Below the pieces are notes generated by a model. The model made no database searches. It had not been told where the DNA came from and worked only from the letters and a program-made list of their open reading frames with translations. DNA of 64,000 nucleotides from Sphingobium soli. GTDB lineage: Bacteria > Pseudomonadota > Alphaproteobacteria > Sphingomonadales > Sphingomonadaceae. Below are positions 55,313 to 63,438 of this stretch, in pieces. The stretch's first letter is position 1. Every line of letters begins with the position of its first letter. The stretch lies in assembly GCF_020782245.1 (NCBI RefSeq), contig NZ_JAJGNP010000008.1:1-64000 (forward strand). Reading direction: 5' to 3'. The translations under genes were made by a program, and so were the position numbers.

Positions 55313-56305
55313 ATGCCCCGTTCATTGACCGTCACGGGCGAGACATTCCCGCTCGCCACCCCCTTTCGCATATCGCGCGGCGTCAAGACGGCGGCCGATG
55401 TCGTCACCGTGACGATCGCGCAAGGGGAGATTGAGGGGCGCGGTGAAAGCGTCCCCTACCCGCGCTATGGCGAAAGCGTCGCGGACAGCATCGCCGAAAT
55501 CGAAGCCGTGCGCACCGCGATCGAGGGGGGCGTGAACCGGCGCGGGCTGCTGGAAATCCTCCCGGCGGGTGCGGCGCGCAATGCGGTGGATTGCGCGCTG
55601 TGGGACCTGGAATTGCGGCTTGAAGGGCGGGATTTCGCGGCGGCAGCCGGGATCGCGACGCCGTTGCAGCCGATCGCCACGGCGATGACGGTCGGGCTCG
55701 ACACGCCGGACAAGATGGGGCTGGCGGCGGCGGCGCTTGCTGACGTGCCGCTTATCAAGGTCAAGGTGGACGCCAGCGACCCGGTCGCGCAATTGCGGGC
55801 GGTGCGGGCCGCCGCGCCTGATCCGCGCCTGATCGTCGATCCCAATGAGAGCTGGAGCATCGCGCATGTCGAGGCCATGCAGGCGCTGGCGCGGGAATTG
55901 CGCATCGACCTGCTGGAACAGCCATTGCCGGCGGGCGAGGATGATACGCTGCGCGGCTATGCGTCCGTCATCCCCATCGCGGCGGACGAGTCCGTGCATG
56001 TCGCAGCCGATCTCGACAGCTTGCCCGATGGCTATGGCGTGGTGAACATCAAGCTGGACAAGGCCGGCGGGCTGACCGCCGCCCTGGCGCTGGCGGAAGC
56101 GGCGCGGGCGCGCGGACTGGGCGTGATGACCGGTTGCATGATCTGTTCATCGCTGTCGATCGCCCCGGCCTGGGCGATCGCGGCGCAGAGCGACTTCGTC
56201 GATCTGGACGGACCATTATGGCTGGCGACCGATCGGGCGGGCGGCTTCGCGGGCGACAAGGGCTATCTGTTACCGGCCCAGCCGGGCTTCTGGGGCGGCC
56301 TTTGA
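55313..56305 (+). CDS. dgcA: DgcA, N-acetyl-D-glutamate racemase / dipeptide epimerase family
   Basis: A 330-residue enolase-superfamily enzyme (muconate-lactonising/AEE branch). The capping domain is ~1-110; barrel residues visible are K149/K151 (LIKVKVD, base), metal ligands D176 (IVDPNES), E202 (LLEQPLP) and D225 (AADES), and K247 (NIKLDKAGG) as second base. The close relative AEE epimerises L-Ala-D-Glu from peptidoglycan; DgcA acts on N-acetyl-D-Glu after DgcN. The dgcN neighbour favours the DgcA role, but activity on muropeptide L-Ala-D-Glu is an alternative. ATG at 55313 lies 5 bp after dgcN; the symporter starts 2 bp after its stop, so this is one operon. Confidence 0.88.
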   Translation: MPRSLTVTGETFPLATPFRISRGVKTAADVVTVTIAQGEIEGRGESVPYPRYGESVADSIAEIEAVRTAIEGGVNRRGLLEILPAGAARNAVDCALWDLELRLEGRDFAAAAGIATPLQPIATAMTVGLDTPDKMGLAAAALADVPLIKVKVDASDPVAQLRAVRAAAPDPRLIVDPNESWSIAHVEAMQALARELRIDLLEQPLPAGEDDTLRGYASVIPIAADESVHVAADLDSLPDGYGVVNIKLDKAGGLTAALALAEAARARGLGVMTGCMICSSLSIAPAWAIAAQSDFVDLDGPLWLATDRAGGFAGDKGYLLPAQPGFWGGL

Positions 56306-56307
56306 CC

Positions 56308-57582
56308 ATGGGGCCAGCGCGCCGCTGGTTTGCCATTCCGCTGTGGCAGCGAGTGGTCGGCGGGCTGGTCCTGGGCGTTGCGATCGGGCTGTTCTGGCCA
56401 ATGGCCGCGCCATGGATCGCTTTCATCGGCGAATTGTTCGTGCGGCTGATCCGGATGCTGGTCGTGCCGATCGTGTTCGTGTCCATCGCATCGGGCGTGA
56501 CCGCTTTGGGCGATCCCCGGCGGCTGGGCGCTGTGGGCGGCCGCACGGTGCTGCTGTTCGCGGCGACCACGGCTTGCGCAGTGTCGATCGGCATGGCGCT
56601 GGGCCTCATCATCGACCCGGGCGGCGGCGCGGCGCTGGGTGGGGCAGCGCCCCATGCGCTGGGCGAGGCTAAGTCGGTGCATGATCAGCTGATCGGCATC
56701 GTACCGGTCAATATCGTTGCAGCGCTGGTCGAAGGCGACATGCTGGCGATCATCTTCTTTGCGATGCTGTTCGGGTTCGGCGTCATCCTGGCGGGCGAGG
56801 ACGGACGGCCGATGGCGGGCGTACTGGATTCAGCGAGCCGCGTGCTGTTTCACCTGGTGCGGATCGTGATGGAGGTGACGCCCTTTGGCGTGCTGGCGCT
56901 GATCGCGCAGGCGGTGGCGGACAATGGCATTGCGGTGTTCACCAATATCGGCTGGCTGGCGCTGTGCGTCGTGCTGGGGGTGGCGGCGCAGATCCTGATG
57001 GTGCATTTGCCGCTGATCCGGCTGGCCGCACGATTGTCGATCCGGCGCTTTTTCCGCGCGGCGGTGGACCCGTTGCTGGTCGCCTTTTCCACCGCATCCT
57101 CGGCGGCCACCCTGCCCGTCGCCCTGCGCGTCGCGCAGGAGGATCTGGCGATCGAGCCGGCCGTCGCCTCCACCGTGCTGCCGATCGGCGCAAGCATCGG
57201 CAAGGACGGAACGGCCATGTATGTCGGGCTGCTCAGCGTCTTCAGCCTGCAGGCGCTGGGAGTGCGGGCGGACGGGACGATGCTGGCGATCATGCTGCTC
57301 ACCGGGTCGCTCGCCGCCTTCGGCACCGCACCCATTCCGTCCGCTTCGCTGTTCATGCTGGCGGCGGTGCTGTCGGCAGTGGGGGTGGCGCCTGAACAGA
57401 CGGCGCTGGTGGTGGGCTTTGTCCTGCCGTTCGACCGGCTGCTGGACATGACGCGCACGGTCGCCAGCGCCAGCGCCAACCTGACCGTCACCGCCGTCGT
57501 CGCGCGGCAGGAGCGCAAGGCGCTGGCCGGATCGAGTCCCCCCGCCCCGGCCAGCGACGCGCCGATCAATCCAGCGACTTGA
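56308..57582 (+). CDS. Dicarboxylate/amino acid:cation symporter (GltP/DctA-like)
   Basis: A 424-residue inner-membrane transporter of the DAACS family with about eight helices and two re-entrant loops. Family segments are LFVRLIRMLVVPIVFVSIASGVTALGDPRRLG, NIVAALVEGDMLAIIFFAMLFG, VDPLLVAFSTASSAATLPVAL (HP1 serine-rich loop) and VLPIGASIGKDGTAMYVGL followed by FGTAPIPSASLFMLAAVL (HP2). It begins 2 bp after dgcA, so uptake of glutamate, possibly the D-form, is the likely job. ATG 56308 is chosen; longer frames run inside dgcA. Its end overlaps the convergent pntB gene by 17 bp. Confidence 0.92.
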   Translation: MGPARRWFAIPLWQRVVGGLVLGVAIGLFWPMAAPWIAFIGELFVRLIRMLVVPIVFVSIASGVTALGDPRRLGAVGGRTVLLFAATTACAVSIGMALGLIIDPGGGAALGGAAPHALGEAKSVHDQLIGIVPVNIVAALVEGDMLAIIFFAMLFGFGVILAGEDGRPMAGVLDSASRVLFHLVRIVMEVTPFGVLALIAQAVADNGIAVFTNIGWLALCVVLGVAAQILMVHLPLIRLAARLSIRRFFRAAVDPLLVAFSTASSAATLPVALRVAQEDLAIEPAVASTVLPIGASIGKDGTAMYVGLLSVFSLQALGVRADGTMLAIMLLTGSLAAFGTAPIPSASLFMLAAVLSAVGVAPEQTALVVGFVLPFDRLLDMTRTVASASANLTVTAVVARQERKALAGSSPPAPASDAPINPAT

Positions 57583-58984
57583 CGATTTCCTCCACCATTT
57601 TCTTGGCGTCGGCCAGCAGCATCATGGTGTTGTCCATGTAGAAGACTTCATTGTCGACGCCGGCATAGCCTGCGCCGCCCATGGAGCGCTTCACGAACAG
57701 CACTGATTTGGCATTGGCGACGTCTAGGATCGGCATGCCGTAGATGGGCGATGTCTTGTCGGTCTTGGCCGCTGGGTTGGTGACGTCGTTCGCGCCGATG
57801 ACGAAGGCGACGTCGGCCTGACCGAATTCGCTGTTGATATCCTCCAGTTCGAACACTTCGTCATAGGGGACATTGGCTTCGGCCAGCAGCACGTTCATGT
57901 GGCCGGGCATGCGTCCCGCAACGGGGTGGATCGCATATTTGACGCTGACGCCTGCCTTCTTGAGCATGTCGCCCATTTCGCGCAGCGCATGCTGCGCCTG
58001 GCTGACGGCCATGCCATAGCCCGGCACGATGATGACGCTGTCCGCCTGGCTCATCAGGAAGGCGGCATCCTCCGCGCTGCCGCGCTTGTAGGGGCGGTCC
58101 ACCGCTGCCGCGCCGCCCGACGCGCCGCCGCTTTCCGCGCCGAAGCCGCCCGCAATGACGCTGAGGAAGCTGCGGTTCATCGCCTTGCACATGATGTAGC
58201 TCAGGATCGCGCCCGACGATCCCACGAGCGCGCCGGTGATGATCATCGCGCTGTTGCCCAGCGTGAAGCCCATGGCGGCGGCGGCCCAGCCCGAATAGCT
58301 GTTGAGCATCGACACGACGACGGGCATGTCCGCGCCGCCGATGGGAATGATAAGCAGGAAGCCGATGACGAAGCTGAGCGCCGTCACGGTCCAGAAGACC
58401 CATGGGCTCTGGTCGGTCACGAAATAGGCGACAAGGCCCAGGATCGCCGCCAGCGTGCCAAGGTTGATGAGGTGGCGCGCAGGCAGCATGATCGGCTTGC
58501 CCGACATATTGCCATTGAGTTTCAGGAAGGCGATGATCGACCCGGAAAAGGTGATCGCGCCGATCGCGACGCCCAGGCCCATTTCCACCCGGCTGGCCTG
58601 ATGGATCTGGCCGGTCAGCGTGTCGAGGATGCCAAAAGCCCCCGGATTGAGATAGGCGGCCGCGCCCACCAGCACCGCGGCGAGCCCGACGAGGCTATGG
58701 AAGGCCGCGACCAGCTGCGGCATCGCGGTCATGGCGATACGGCGAGCGATGACGAAGCCGATGCCGCCGCCAATCAGGATAGCGCCGATGATTTCCGGCA
58801 GGCTGGCAATGTCATGGGTGTAGAGCGTCGTCACGACCGCGATGGCCATGCCGATCATGCCCATGCGGTTGCCGCGCCGGCTGGTCGCCGGGCTGGACAG
58901 GCCGCGCAGCGCCAAGATGAAGAGGACGCCCGCAATCAGATAGGCGAGGGCGACGAAGGGCGAGACGGGAGCAAGCTCGTGCAT
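57566..58984 (-). CDS. pntB: NAD(P) transhydrogenase subunit beta
   Basis: A 472-residue subunit of the proton-driven transhydrogenase that makes NADPH from NADH. The N-terminal half is a set of membrane helices (~1-265, domain II: LAYLIAGVLFILALRGLSSPATSRRGNRMGMIGMAIAV, IGFVIARRIAMTAMPQLVAAFHSLVGLAAV). The C-terminal half is the NADP(H)-binding domain III (VIIVPGYGMAVSQAQHAL, IHPVAGRMPGHMNVLLAEANVPYDEV, VIGANDVTNPAAKTD, FVKRSMGGAGYAGVDNEVFY). ATG overlaps the pntA2 stop (TGATG). The frame is open upstream over pntA2 but that is noise. Confidence 0.96.
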   Translation of the reverse strand: MHELAPVSPFVALAYLIAGVLFILALRGLSSPATSRRGNRMGMIGMAIAVVTTLYTHDIASLPEIIGAILIGGGIGFVIARRIAMTAMPQLVAAFHSLVGLAAVLVGAAAYLNPGAFGILDTLTGQIHQASRVEMGLGVAIGAITFSGSIIAFLKLNGNMSGKPIMLPARHLINLGTLAAILGLVAYFVTDQSPWVFWTVTALSFVIGFLLIIPIGGADMPVVVSMLNSYSGWAAAAMGFTLGNSAMIITGALVGSSGAILSYIMCKAMNRSFLSVIAGGFGAESGGASGGAAAVDRPYKRGSAEDAAFLMSQADSVIIVPGYGMAVSQAQHALREMGDMLKKAGVSVKYAIHPVAGRMPGHMNVLLAEANVPYDEVFELEDINSEFGQADVAFVIGANDVTNPAAKTDKTSPIYGMPILDVANAKSVLFVKRSMGGAGYAGVDNEVFYMDNTMMLLADAKKMVEEIVKSLD

Positions 58985-59268
58985 CACTTGCGCTCCTTCT
59001 TCTTGTACATGGCGAGCATGCGTTCGGTAACGGCAAAGCCGCCGAAGATGTTGACCGAGGCAAAGACGACCGCGAGCAGGCCCAGATATTTGGCCGCCGC
59101 GCTGCCCGCTTCGGCCGACGCGACCAGCGCGCCGACGATGATGACGGAAGAAATGGCGTTGGTAACCGCCATCAGCGGCGTGTGCAGCGCCGGCGTCACC
59201 GACCAGACCACATAATAGCCGACGAAACATGCCAGCACGAAAATCGACAGGATGGAGATGAAGTCCAT
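58984..59268 (-). CDS. pntA2: NAD(P) transhydrogenase small membrane subunit alpha-2
   Basis: A 94-residue protein with three hydrophobic helices (MDFISILSIFVLACFVGYYVVWSVTPALHTPLMAVTNAISSVIIVGALVA, LGLLAVVFASVNIFGGFAVTERMLAMYKKK), the membrane part of the alpha chain encoded separately, as is usual in Alphaproteobacteria. ATG at 59268 follows a GGAG site; an in-frame start at 59313 would add an uncharacteristic leader. It joins pntA1 to pntB in a single operon. Confidence 0.93.
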   Translation of the reverse strand: MDFISILSIFVLACFVGYYVVWSVTPALHTPLMAVTNAISSVIIVGALVASAEAGSAAAKYLGLLAVVFASVNIFGGFAVTERMLAMYKKKERK

Positions 59269-59352
59269 CGTTCCTACTCCCCGTTCACCCTGTCCGAGGC
59301 AGGGCGGTATCACGCGGTCCGGACCTGATGGCCGGCCGCGCCCAAATGAGCG

Positions 59353-60474
59353 TCAGCCCAGCAAACGTTCGTTGACGACCTTGCCACCCTGCGTCAGGCG
59401 GATGGCATTGCCGATTTCCTCGTCCAGCACCGGCGCGTTCCTTTCCTTGTCCCAGAAGGCGGACAGGAAATTATAGAGGTTGCGCGCAAACAGGGCGGAG
59501 GTGTCGGCGGCAAGGCGCGAGGGGACGTTGCGGTGGCCGACGATCTTGACGCCGTGACGTTCGGCCACTTCGCCAGCAACCGCGCCTTCGACATTGCCGC
59601 CCTGTTCGACCGCCAGGTCGACAATGACGCTGCCCGGTTTCATCGTCGCGATCTGGGCGTCGGAGATGAGGCGCGGCGCGGGACGGCCCGGGATCAGCGC
59701 GGTGGTGATGACGATGTCCTGCTTGGCGATATGGCCGGACACGAGTTCGGCCTGCGCGGCCTTATAGTCCTCCGACATTTCGGTGGCGTAGCCGCCGCTG
59801 CCTTCGCCCTCTATCCCCGCGACCTTTTCGACGAAAATCGCCTTGGCTCCCAGGGATTCGATCTGCTCCCTGGTTGCGGCGCGCACGTCGGTGGCGCTGA
59901 CCTGCGCGCCCAGTCGTTTGGCGGTGGCGATGGCCTGAAGCCCCGCAACGCCCACGCCCATGACGAAGACCTTGGCGGCGGACACGGTGCCGGCCGCCGT
60001 CATCATCATCGGAAAGGCGCGGCCATATTCGGCCGCCGCGTCGAGCACAGCCTTGTACCCCGACAGGTTCGATTGCGAGGAGAGAATATCCATCGACTGC
60101 GCGCGGGTGATGCGGGGCATGAATTCCATCGCCAGCGCTTCATAGCCCGCCGCGGCATAGGCATCGACGCGCGCGCGATCCCCAAAGGGGTTGAGGCCGG
60201 CGACGATCCACGCGCCCGGCTTGGCACCTATCAGGCTGTCGGGCGATGGCCCCTGCACGCCCAACAGAATGTCGGCCCCCCCGACCGTGGCGGCGCGATC
60301 AGCAACAGTCGCGCCAGCGGCAGCATAATCAGCGTCGGCGATCGAGGCGGTAAGCCCCGCGCCAGCTTCGATGGCGACGTCCGCGCCCAGCGCCTTGAAT
60401 TTTTTCACCGTCTCCGGCGTGGCGGCGACCCGGCGTTCGCCCTCCGCCTGCTCCCGCACGATCGCGATTTTCAC
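59353..60474 (-). CDS. pntA1: NAD(P) transhydrogenase subunit alpha-1 (NAD-binding)
   Basis: A 373-residue cytoplasmic NAD(H)-binding subunit (domain I), related to alanine dehydrogenase: VKIAIVREQAEGERRVAATPETVKKFKALGADVAIEAGAG at the start, AMEFMPRITRAQSMDILSSQSNLSGYKAVLDAA, AKVFVMGVGVAGLQAIATAKRLGAQVSATDVRAATREQIESLGA (Rossmann fold), the mobile loop GGYATEMSEDYKAAQAEL, and TTALIPGRPAPRLI. The start is GTG at 60474, after GGAGAGGGG; a GTG eight codons earlier overlaps that site. It is first in the operon, with a 231-bp leader region upstream. Confidence 0.95.
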   Translation of the reverse strand: MKIAIVREQAEGERRVAATPETVKKFKALGADVAIEAGAGLTASIADADYAAAGATVADRAATVGGADILLGVQGPSPDSLIGAKPGAWIVAGLNPFGDRARVDAYAAAGYEALAMEFMPRITRAQSMDILSSQSNLSGYKAVLDAAAEYGRAFPMMMTAAGTVSAAKVFVMGVGVAGLQAIATAKRLGAQVSATDVRAATREQIESLGAKAIFVEKVAGIEGEGSGGYATEMSEDYKAAQAELVSGHIAKQDIVITTALIPGRPAPRLISDAQIATMKPGSVIVDLAVEQGGNVEGAVAGEVAERHGVKIVGHRNVPSRLAADTSALFARNLYNFLSAFWDKERNAPVLDEEIGNAIRLTQGGKVVNERLLG

Positions 60475-60705
60475 TATCCCCTCTCCCTTCTCCTGCACCG
60501 GGACGCCGAACGCGCCGGTAATGCGCGGGGGCCAGCAGGACGCGCCTATGCATCGATGCGCCCGATGCCCCCGATCTTTCCTTGCCCGCCTCTATTTCTG
60601 TCTTCTGGCGACGGCAACACGCATCATGCGTATCGTTTCTATCAGCTTCCAAGCAATATCTTTATGCGCCTGTTCGTCAGGAGCTTGGCGGACTGGGGTA
60701 GACGA

Positions 60706-61467
60706 TCAGCGCGGCGGCATCCGGATCGCGCCGTCGAGGCGTATGACTTCGCCGTTCAGCATCGGATTGCGGATGATGGATTCGACCAGTTGCGCATATT
60801 CGTCGGGGGCGCCCAGGCGGCTGGGGTGCGGCACCTGCGCGCCCAATGCATCCTGCACATGCTGCGGGAAGCCTTCCACCATCGGCGTGCGAAAAATGCC
60901 GGGGGCAATGGTCATGACGCGGATATGGTGCTGCGCAAGATCGCGCGCGACCGGCAATGTCATGCCGACCACGCCCCCCTTGGACGCGGCATAGGCGGCC
61001 TGGCCGATCTGACCGTCATAGGCCGCGACCGACGCTGTGTTGACGATGACGGCACGTTCACCCGCCACATCGTCAACAGCGGCGGCGCGCGCAGCGAATT
61101 TCGACATGAGGTTGAAGCTGCCGATCAGATTGACCTCGATGGTGCGGCGAAAGAGGTCGAGCGAATGAGGCGCGTTTTCCTTGCCCACCGTCTTGCTGGC
61201 AGGCGCGATGCCCGCACAGTTGACGAGAATGCGCGCGACGCCATGCGCCTTTTCGGCCTCATCAAGCGCGGCGGCGACGGCGGCGTCTTCCGCGACATTG
61301 AGCGCGAAGGCGATGGCGCCCATCTCTTGCGCGGCGGCGTTCGCCGCCTCCTCGTTCAGATCAAGAATGGCAACCTTCGCGCCATTGGCGGCCAGCATCG
61401 CGGCTGTCGCCTTGCCGAGACCTGATGCGCCGCCGGTGACGATGGCGGCCATATTTCTGATGTCCAT
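60706..61467 (-). CDS. Short-chain dehydrogenase, 3-hydroxyacyl-CoA dehydrogenase type II-like
   Basis: A 253-residue NAD-dependent SDR: cofactor motif TGGASGLGKATA (11-22), acidic LDLNEE, NCAGIAPA, catalytic Ser in VNTASVAAYDGQIGQAAYAASKGGV with Tyr and Lys in YAASK. Its LFRRTIEVNLIGSFNLM and RVMTIAPGIFRTPMVEGFP blocks resemble the HSD17B10/2-methyl-3-hydroxybutyryl-CoA dehydrogenase branch, acting in isoleucine and short branched acyl-CoA breakdown. A thiolase gene lies 16 bp upstream on the same strand, which fits the next step of the same pathway. Confidence 0.9.
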   Translation of the reverse strand: MDIRNMAAIVTGGASGLGKATAAMLAANGAKVAILDLNEEAANAAAQEMGAIAFALNVAEDAAVAAALDEAEKAHGVARILVNCAGIAPASKTVGKENAPHSLDLFRRTIEVNLIGSFNLMSKFAARAAAVDDVAGERAVIVNTASVAAYDGQIGQAAYAASKGGVVGMTLPVARDLAQHHIRVMTIAPGIFRTPMVEGFPQHVQDALGAQVPHPSRLGAPDEYAQLVESIIRNPMLNGEVIRLDGAIRMPPR

Positions 61468-61483
61468 GGATTTCGCCCCCCGT

Positions 61484-62668
61484 TCAGACCAGCTCGACAG
61501 CCATGGCGGTGGCTTCGCCGCCGCCGATGCACAGGCTTGCGACGCCGCGCTTCAGCCCACGATTTTGCAGCGCCGCAATCAACGTCGTCAGGATGCGCGC
61601 GCCCGATGCGCCGATGGGATGGCCGAGCGCGGTCGCACCGCCGTTGACGTTCAGTTTTTCGGCCGGGATCGACAGTTCGCGCGCCGCGATCATGGCCACG
61701 ACGGCGAAAGCTTCATTGACTTCGAACAGGTCGACATCCTCAATCGACCACCCCGCCTTGTCGAGCAGCTTGCGCATCGCAGGGACGGGCGCGGTCGTGA
61801 ATTTGGAAGGTTCCTGCGCATGGGCGGCGGTCGCGACGACCTGCGCCACGATCGGCAGACCAAGCCGGTCGGCGACGCTGCGCCGTGTCATCACCAGCGC
61901 GGCGGCACCATCGGATATGGAGGAGGCATTGGCAGCGGTGATCGTGCCATCCTTGGCGAAAGCCGGCCGCAGCGACGGAATTTTGTCTGGCTTCGCCTTG
62001 CCGGGCTGCTCGTCGGTATCGATCAGCATGTCGCCACCACGCCCGGAGACAGTCACGGGGGTGATTTCGCGCACGAACGCACCCGACGCAATCGCGTCAC
62101 TGGCGCGGGAGAGCGACCGGATCGCATAGTCATCCTGCTCGGCGCGGCTGAACTGATAGTCGCGCACGGCTTCTTCGGCAAAGACGCCCATCGCCTTGCC
62201 CGGTTCATAGGCGTCCTCCAGCCCGTCCATCATCATCGTGTCGATGATGCGGTCATGGCCGATGCGCGCGCCGGCCCGATGCTTGGGCAGCGCATAAGGC
62301 GCGTTGGTCATGCTTTCCATGCCGCCCGCCACGATGATGTCCGCCGCGCCGGCCGCCAGCGCCTCATGCGCCATGATCGCGGCCTGCATGCCCGATCCGC
62401 ACATCTTGTTGACGGTGGTGGCCTCCGTATTGAGGCCAAGGCCAGCGCCGAGCGCCGCCTGGCGCGCGGGCGCCTGACCCAGGCCAGCGGGAAGGACGCA
62501 GCCCATATAGATGCGATCGACGGCATCGGCAGGGAGCTTGGCGCGCTCGATCGCTGCCTTGACCGCGGCCGCGCCGAGATCGGTTGCCTTCAAGGGTGAC
62601 AGCGCGCCCTGAAAACCGCCCATGGGGGTGCGGGCATAGCCGGCGATGACGATGGGATCCTGTGCCAT
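61484..62668 (-). CDS. Acetyl-CoA acetyltransferase (thiolase)
   Basis: A 394-residue thiolase that joins or splits acetyl-CoA and acyl-CoA. The active site is complete: nucleophile Cys in TTVNKMCGSGMQAAI (~residue 89), EVNEAFAVVAM, His in NVNGGATALGHPIGASGARI, and the second Cys in VASLCIGGGEATAM. It is the first gene of a two-gene operon with the SDR and is divergent from the TetR regulator. Degradative 3-ketoacyl-CoA thiolysis is the likely direction, given the neighbour. Confidence 0.94.
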   Translation of the reverse strand: MAQDPIVIAGYARTPMGGFQGALSPLKATDLGAAAVKAAIERAKLPADAVDRIYMGCVLPAGLGQAPARQAALGAGLGLNTEATTVNKMCGSGMQAAIMAHEALAAGAADIIVAGGMESMTNAPYALPKHRAGARIGHDRIIDTMMMDGLEDAYEPGKAMGVFAEEAVRDYQFSRAEQDDYAIRSLSRASDAIASGAFVREITPVTVSGRGGDMLIDTDEQPGKAKPDKIPSLRPAFAKDGTITAANASSISDGAAALVMTRRSVADRLGLPIVAQVVATAAHAQEPSKFTTAPVPAMRKLLDKAGWSIEDVDLFEVNEAFAVVAMIAARELSIPAEKLNVNGGATALGHPIGASGARILTTLIAALQNRGLKRGVASLCIGGGEATAMAVELV

Positions 62669-62714
62669 TTTGCGTCCTCTTCCTGCGCGACGTCGGTCGA
62701 GACGTCGATAAATC

Positions 62715-62726
62715 TACTGGTGAGTA
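62715..62726. promoter_or_regulatory. Candidate TetR operator
   Basis: TACTGGTGAGTA has TACT/AGTA arms around GGTG, in the ~107-bp region between the thiolase and tetR starts. Its location fits control of both genes. Confidence 0.4.
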
Positions 62727-62775
62727 TATTGCTTATTCATGCGTTTTTTGTCAAGCTGAAGGGCGGAGACGAGAC

Positions 62776-63429
62776 GTGCAGATAGACATGGACAACAGGC
62801 CCGCTTCCCCGTTTCGGACAAGGGCGGAAAAGGCGCAGGAGCGTGCGCAAAAGCGGGACGCCGTCCTGACGGCGGCCGTCCGCATGTTCAATGCGCGGGG
62901 GTATCATGCGACATCGCTGGATGATGTCGCGGCGTCATTGGGGATCAGCAAGCCCACCATCTACCATTATCTCGGCAATAAGGAGCAGGTGTTGATCGAA
63001 TGCGTGACGCGCGGGCTGGAGCCGCTGCGGGCCGCAGCCGATCAGGCGCGCAGCGAGGAAGGGCGGGGCATTGATAGGTTGCGGCGCTTCTTGATCGCTT
63101 ATGCGCGTACGAACATGGATGATTTTGGCCGGTGCATGGTGCGGACGGGCGATGAACTGCTTTCGCCACCAAGCGCAGCGGAAATCCGTGCGCGCAAAAG
63201 CGAGATCGACAGGACGCTGCGCGCCCTGATCGCCGATGGCATCGCGGACGGATCAATCGCGCCGGTGGACGTCAAGATGAGCGCCTTTGCCATTGCCGGC
63301 GCGCTCAACTGGCCGGCGCGCTGGCACGATCCCAACGGACCGTCCAGCGCGGAAGAAATTGCCGCCGCGCTGGTCGATACGCTGATCGGCGGCTTGGCGC
63401 CGCGCCCCTGCGCCCCGATCAGGGGATGA
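62776..63429 (+). CDS. TetR-family regulator of the thiolase/SDR operon
   Basis: A ~217-residue regulator with an N-terminal TetR helix-turn-helix (~24-75: RDAVLTAAVRMFNARGYHATSLDDVAASLGISKPTIYHYLGNKEQVLIECVTRGL) and a TetR_C-type ligand domain (MDDFGRCMVRTGDELLSPPSAAEIRARKSEIDRTLRALI). Relatives next to thiolase genes respond to acyl-CoA. GTG at 62776 follows GGAGA at a good distance; ATG at 62788 would be four codons shorter, without its own site. The next gene converges from the right. Confidence 0.88.
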   Translation: MQIDMDNRPASPFRTRAEKAQERAQKRDAVLTAAVRMFNARGYHATSLDDVAASLGISKPTIYHYLGNKEQVLIECVTRGLEPLRAAADQARSEEGRGIDRLRRFLIAYARTNMDDFGRCMVRTGDELLSPPSAAEIRARKSEIDRTLRALIADGIADGSIAPVDVKMSAFAIAGALNWPARWHDPNGPSSAEEIAAALVDTLIGGLAPRPCAPIRG

Positions 63430-63438
63430 AGACCGCGC

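Noticed and set aside
60619..60631. ACGCATCATGCGT palindrome upstream of pntA1
   Set aside because: A single short palindrome with no second copy or adjacent regulator gene; could be chance.
59533..61425. A 630-codon open frame on the plus strand
   Set aside because: Antisense to pntA1 and the SDR gene; composition is typical of antisense reading and no start site is visible.
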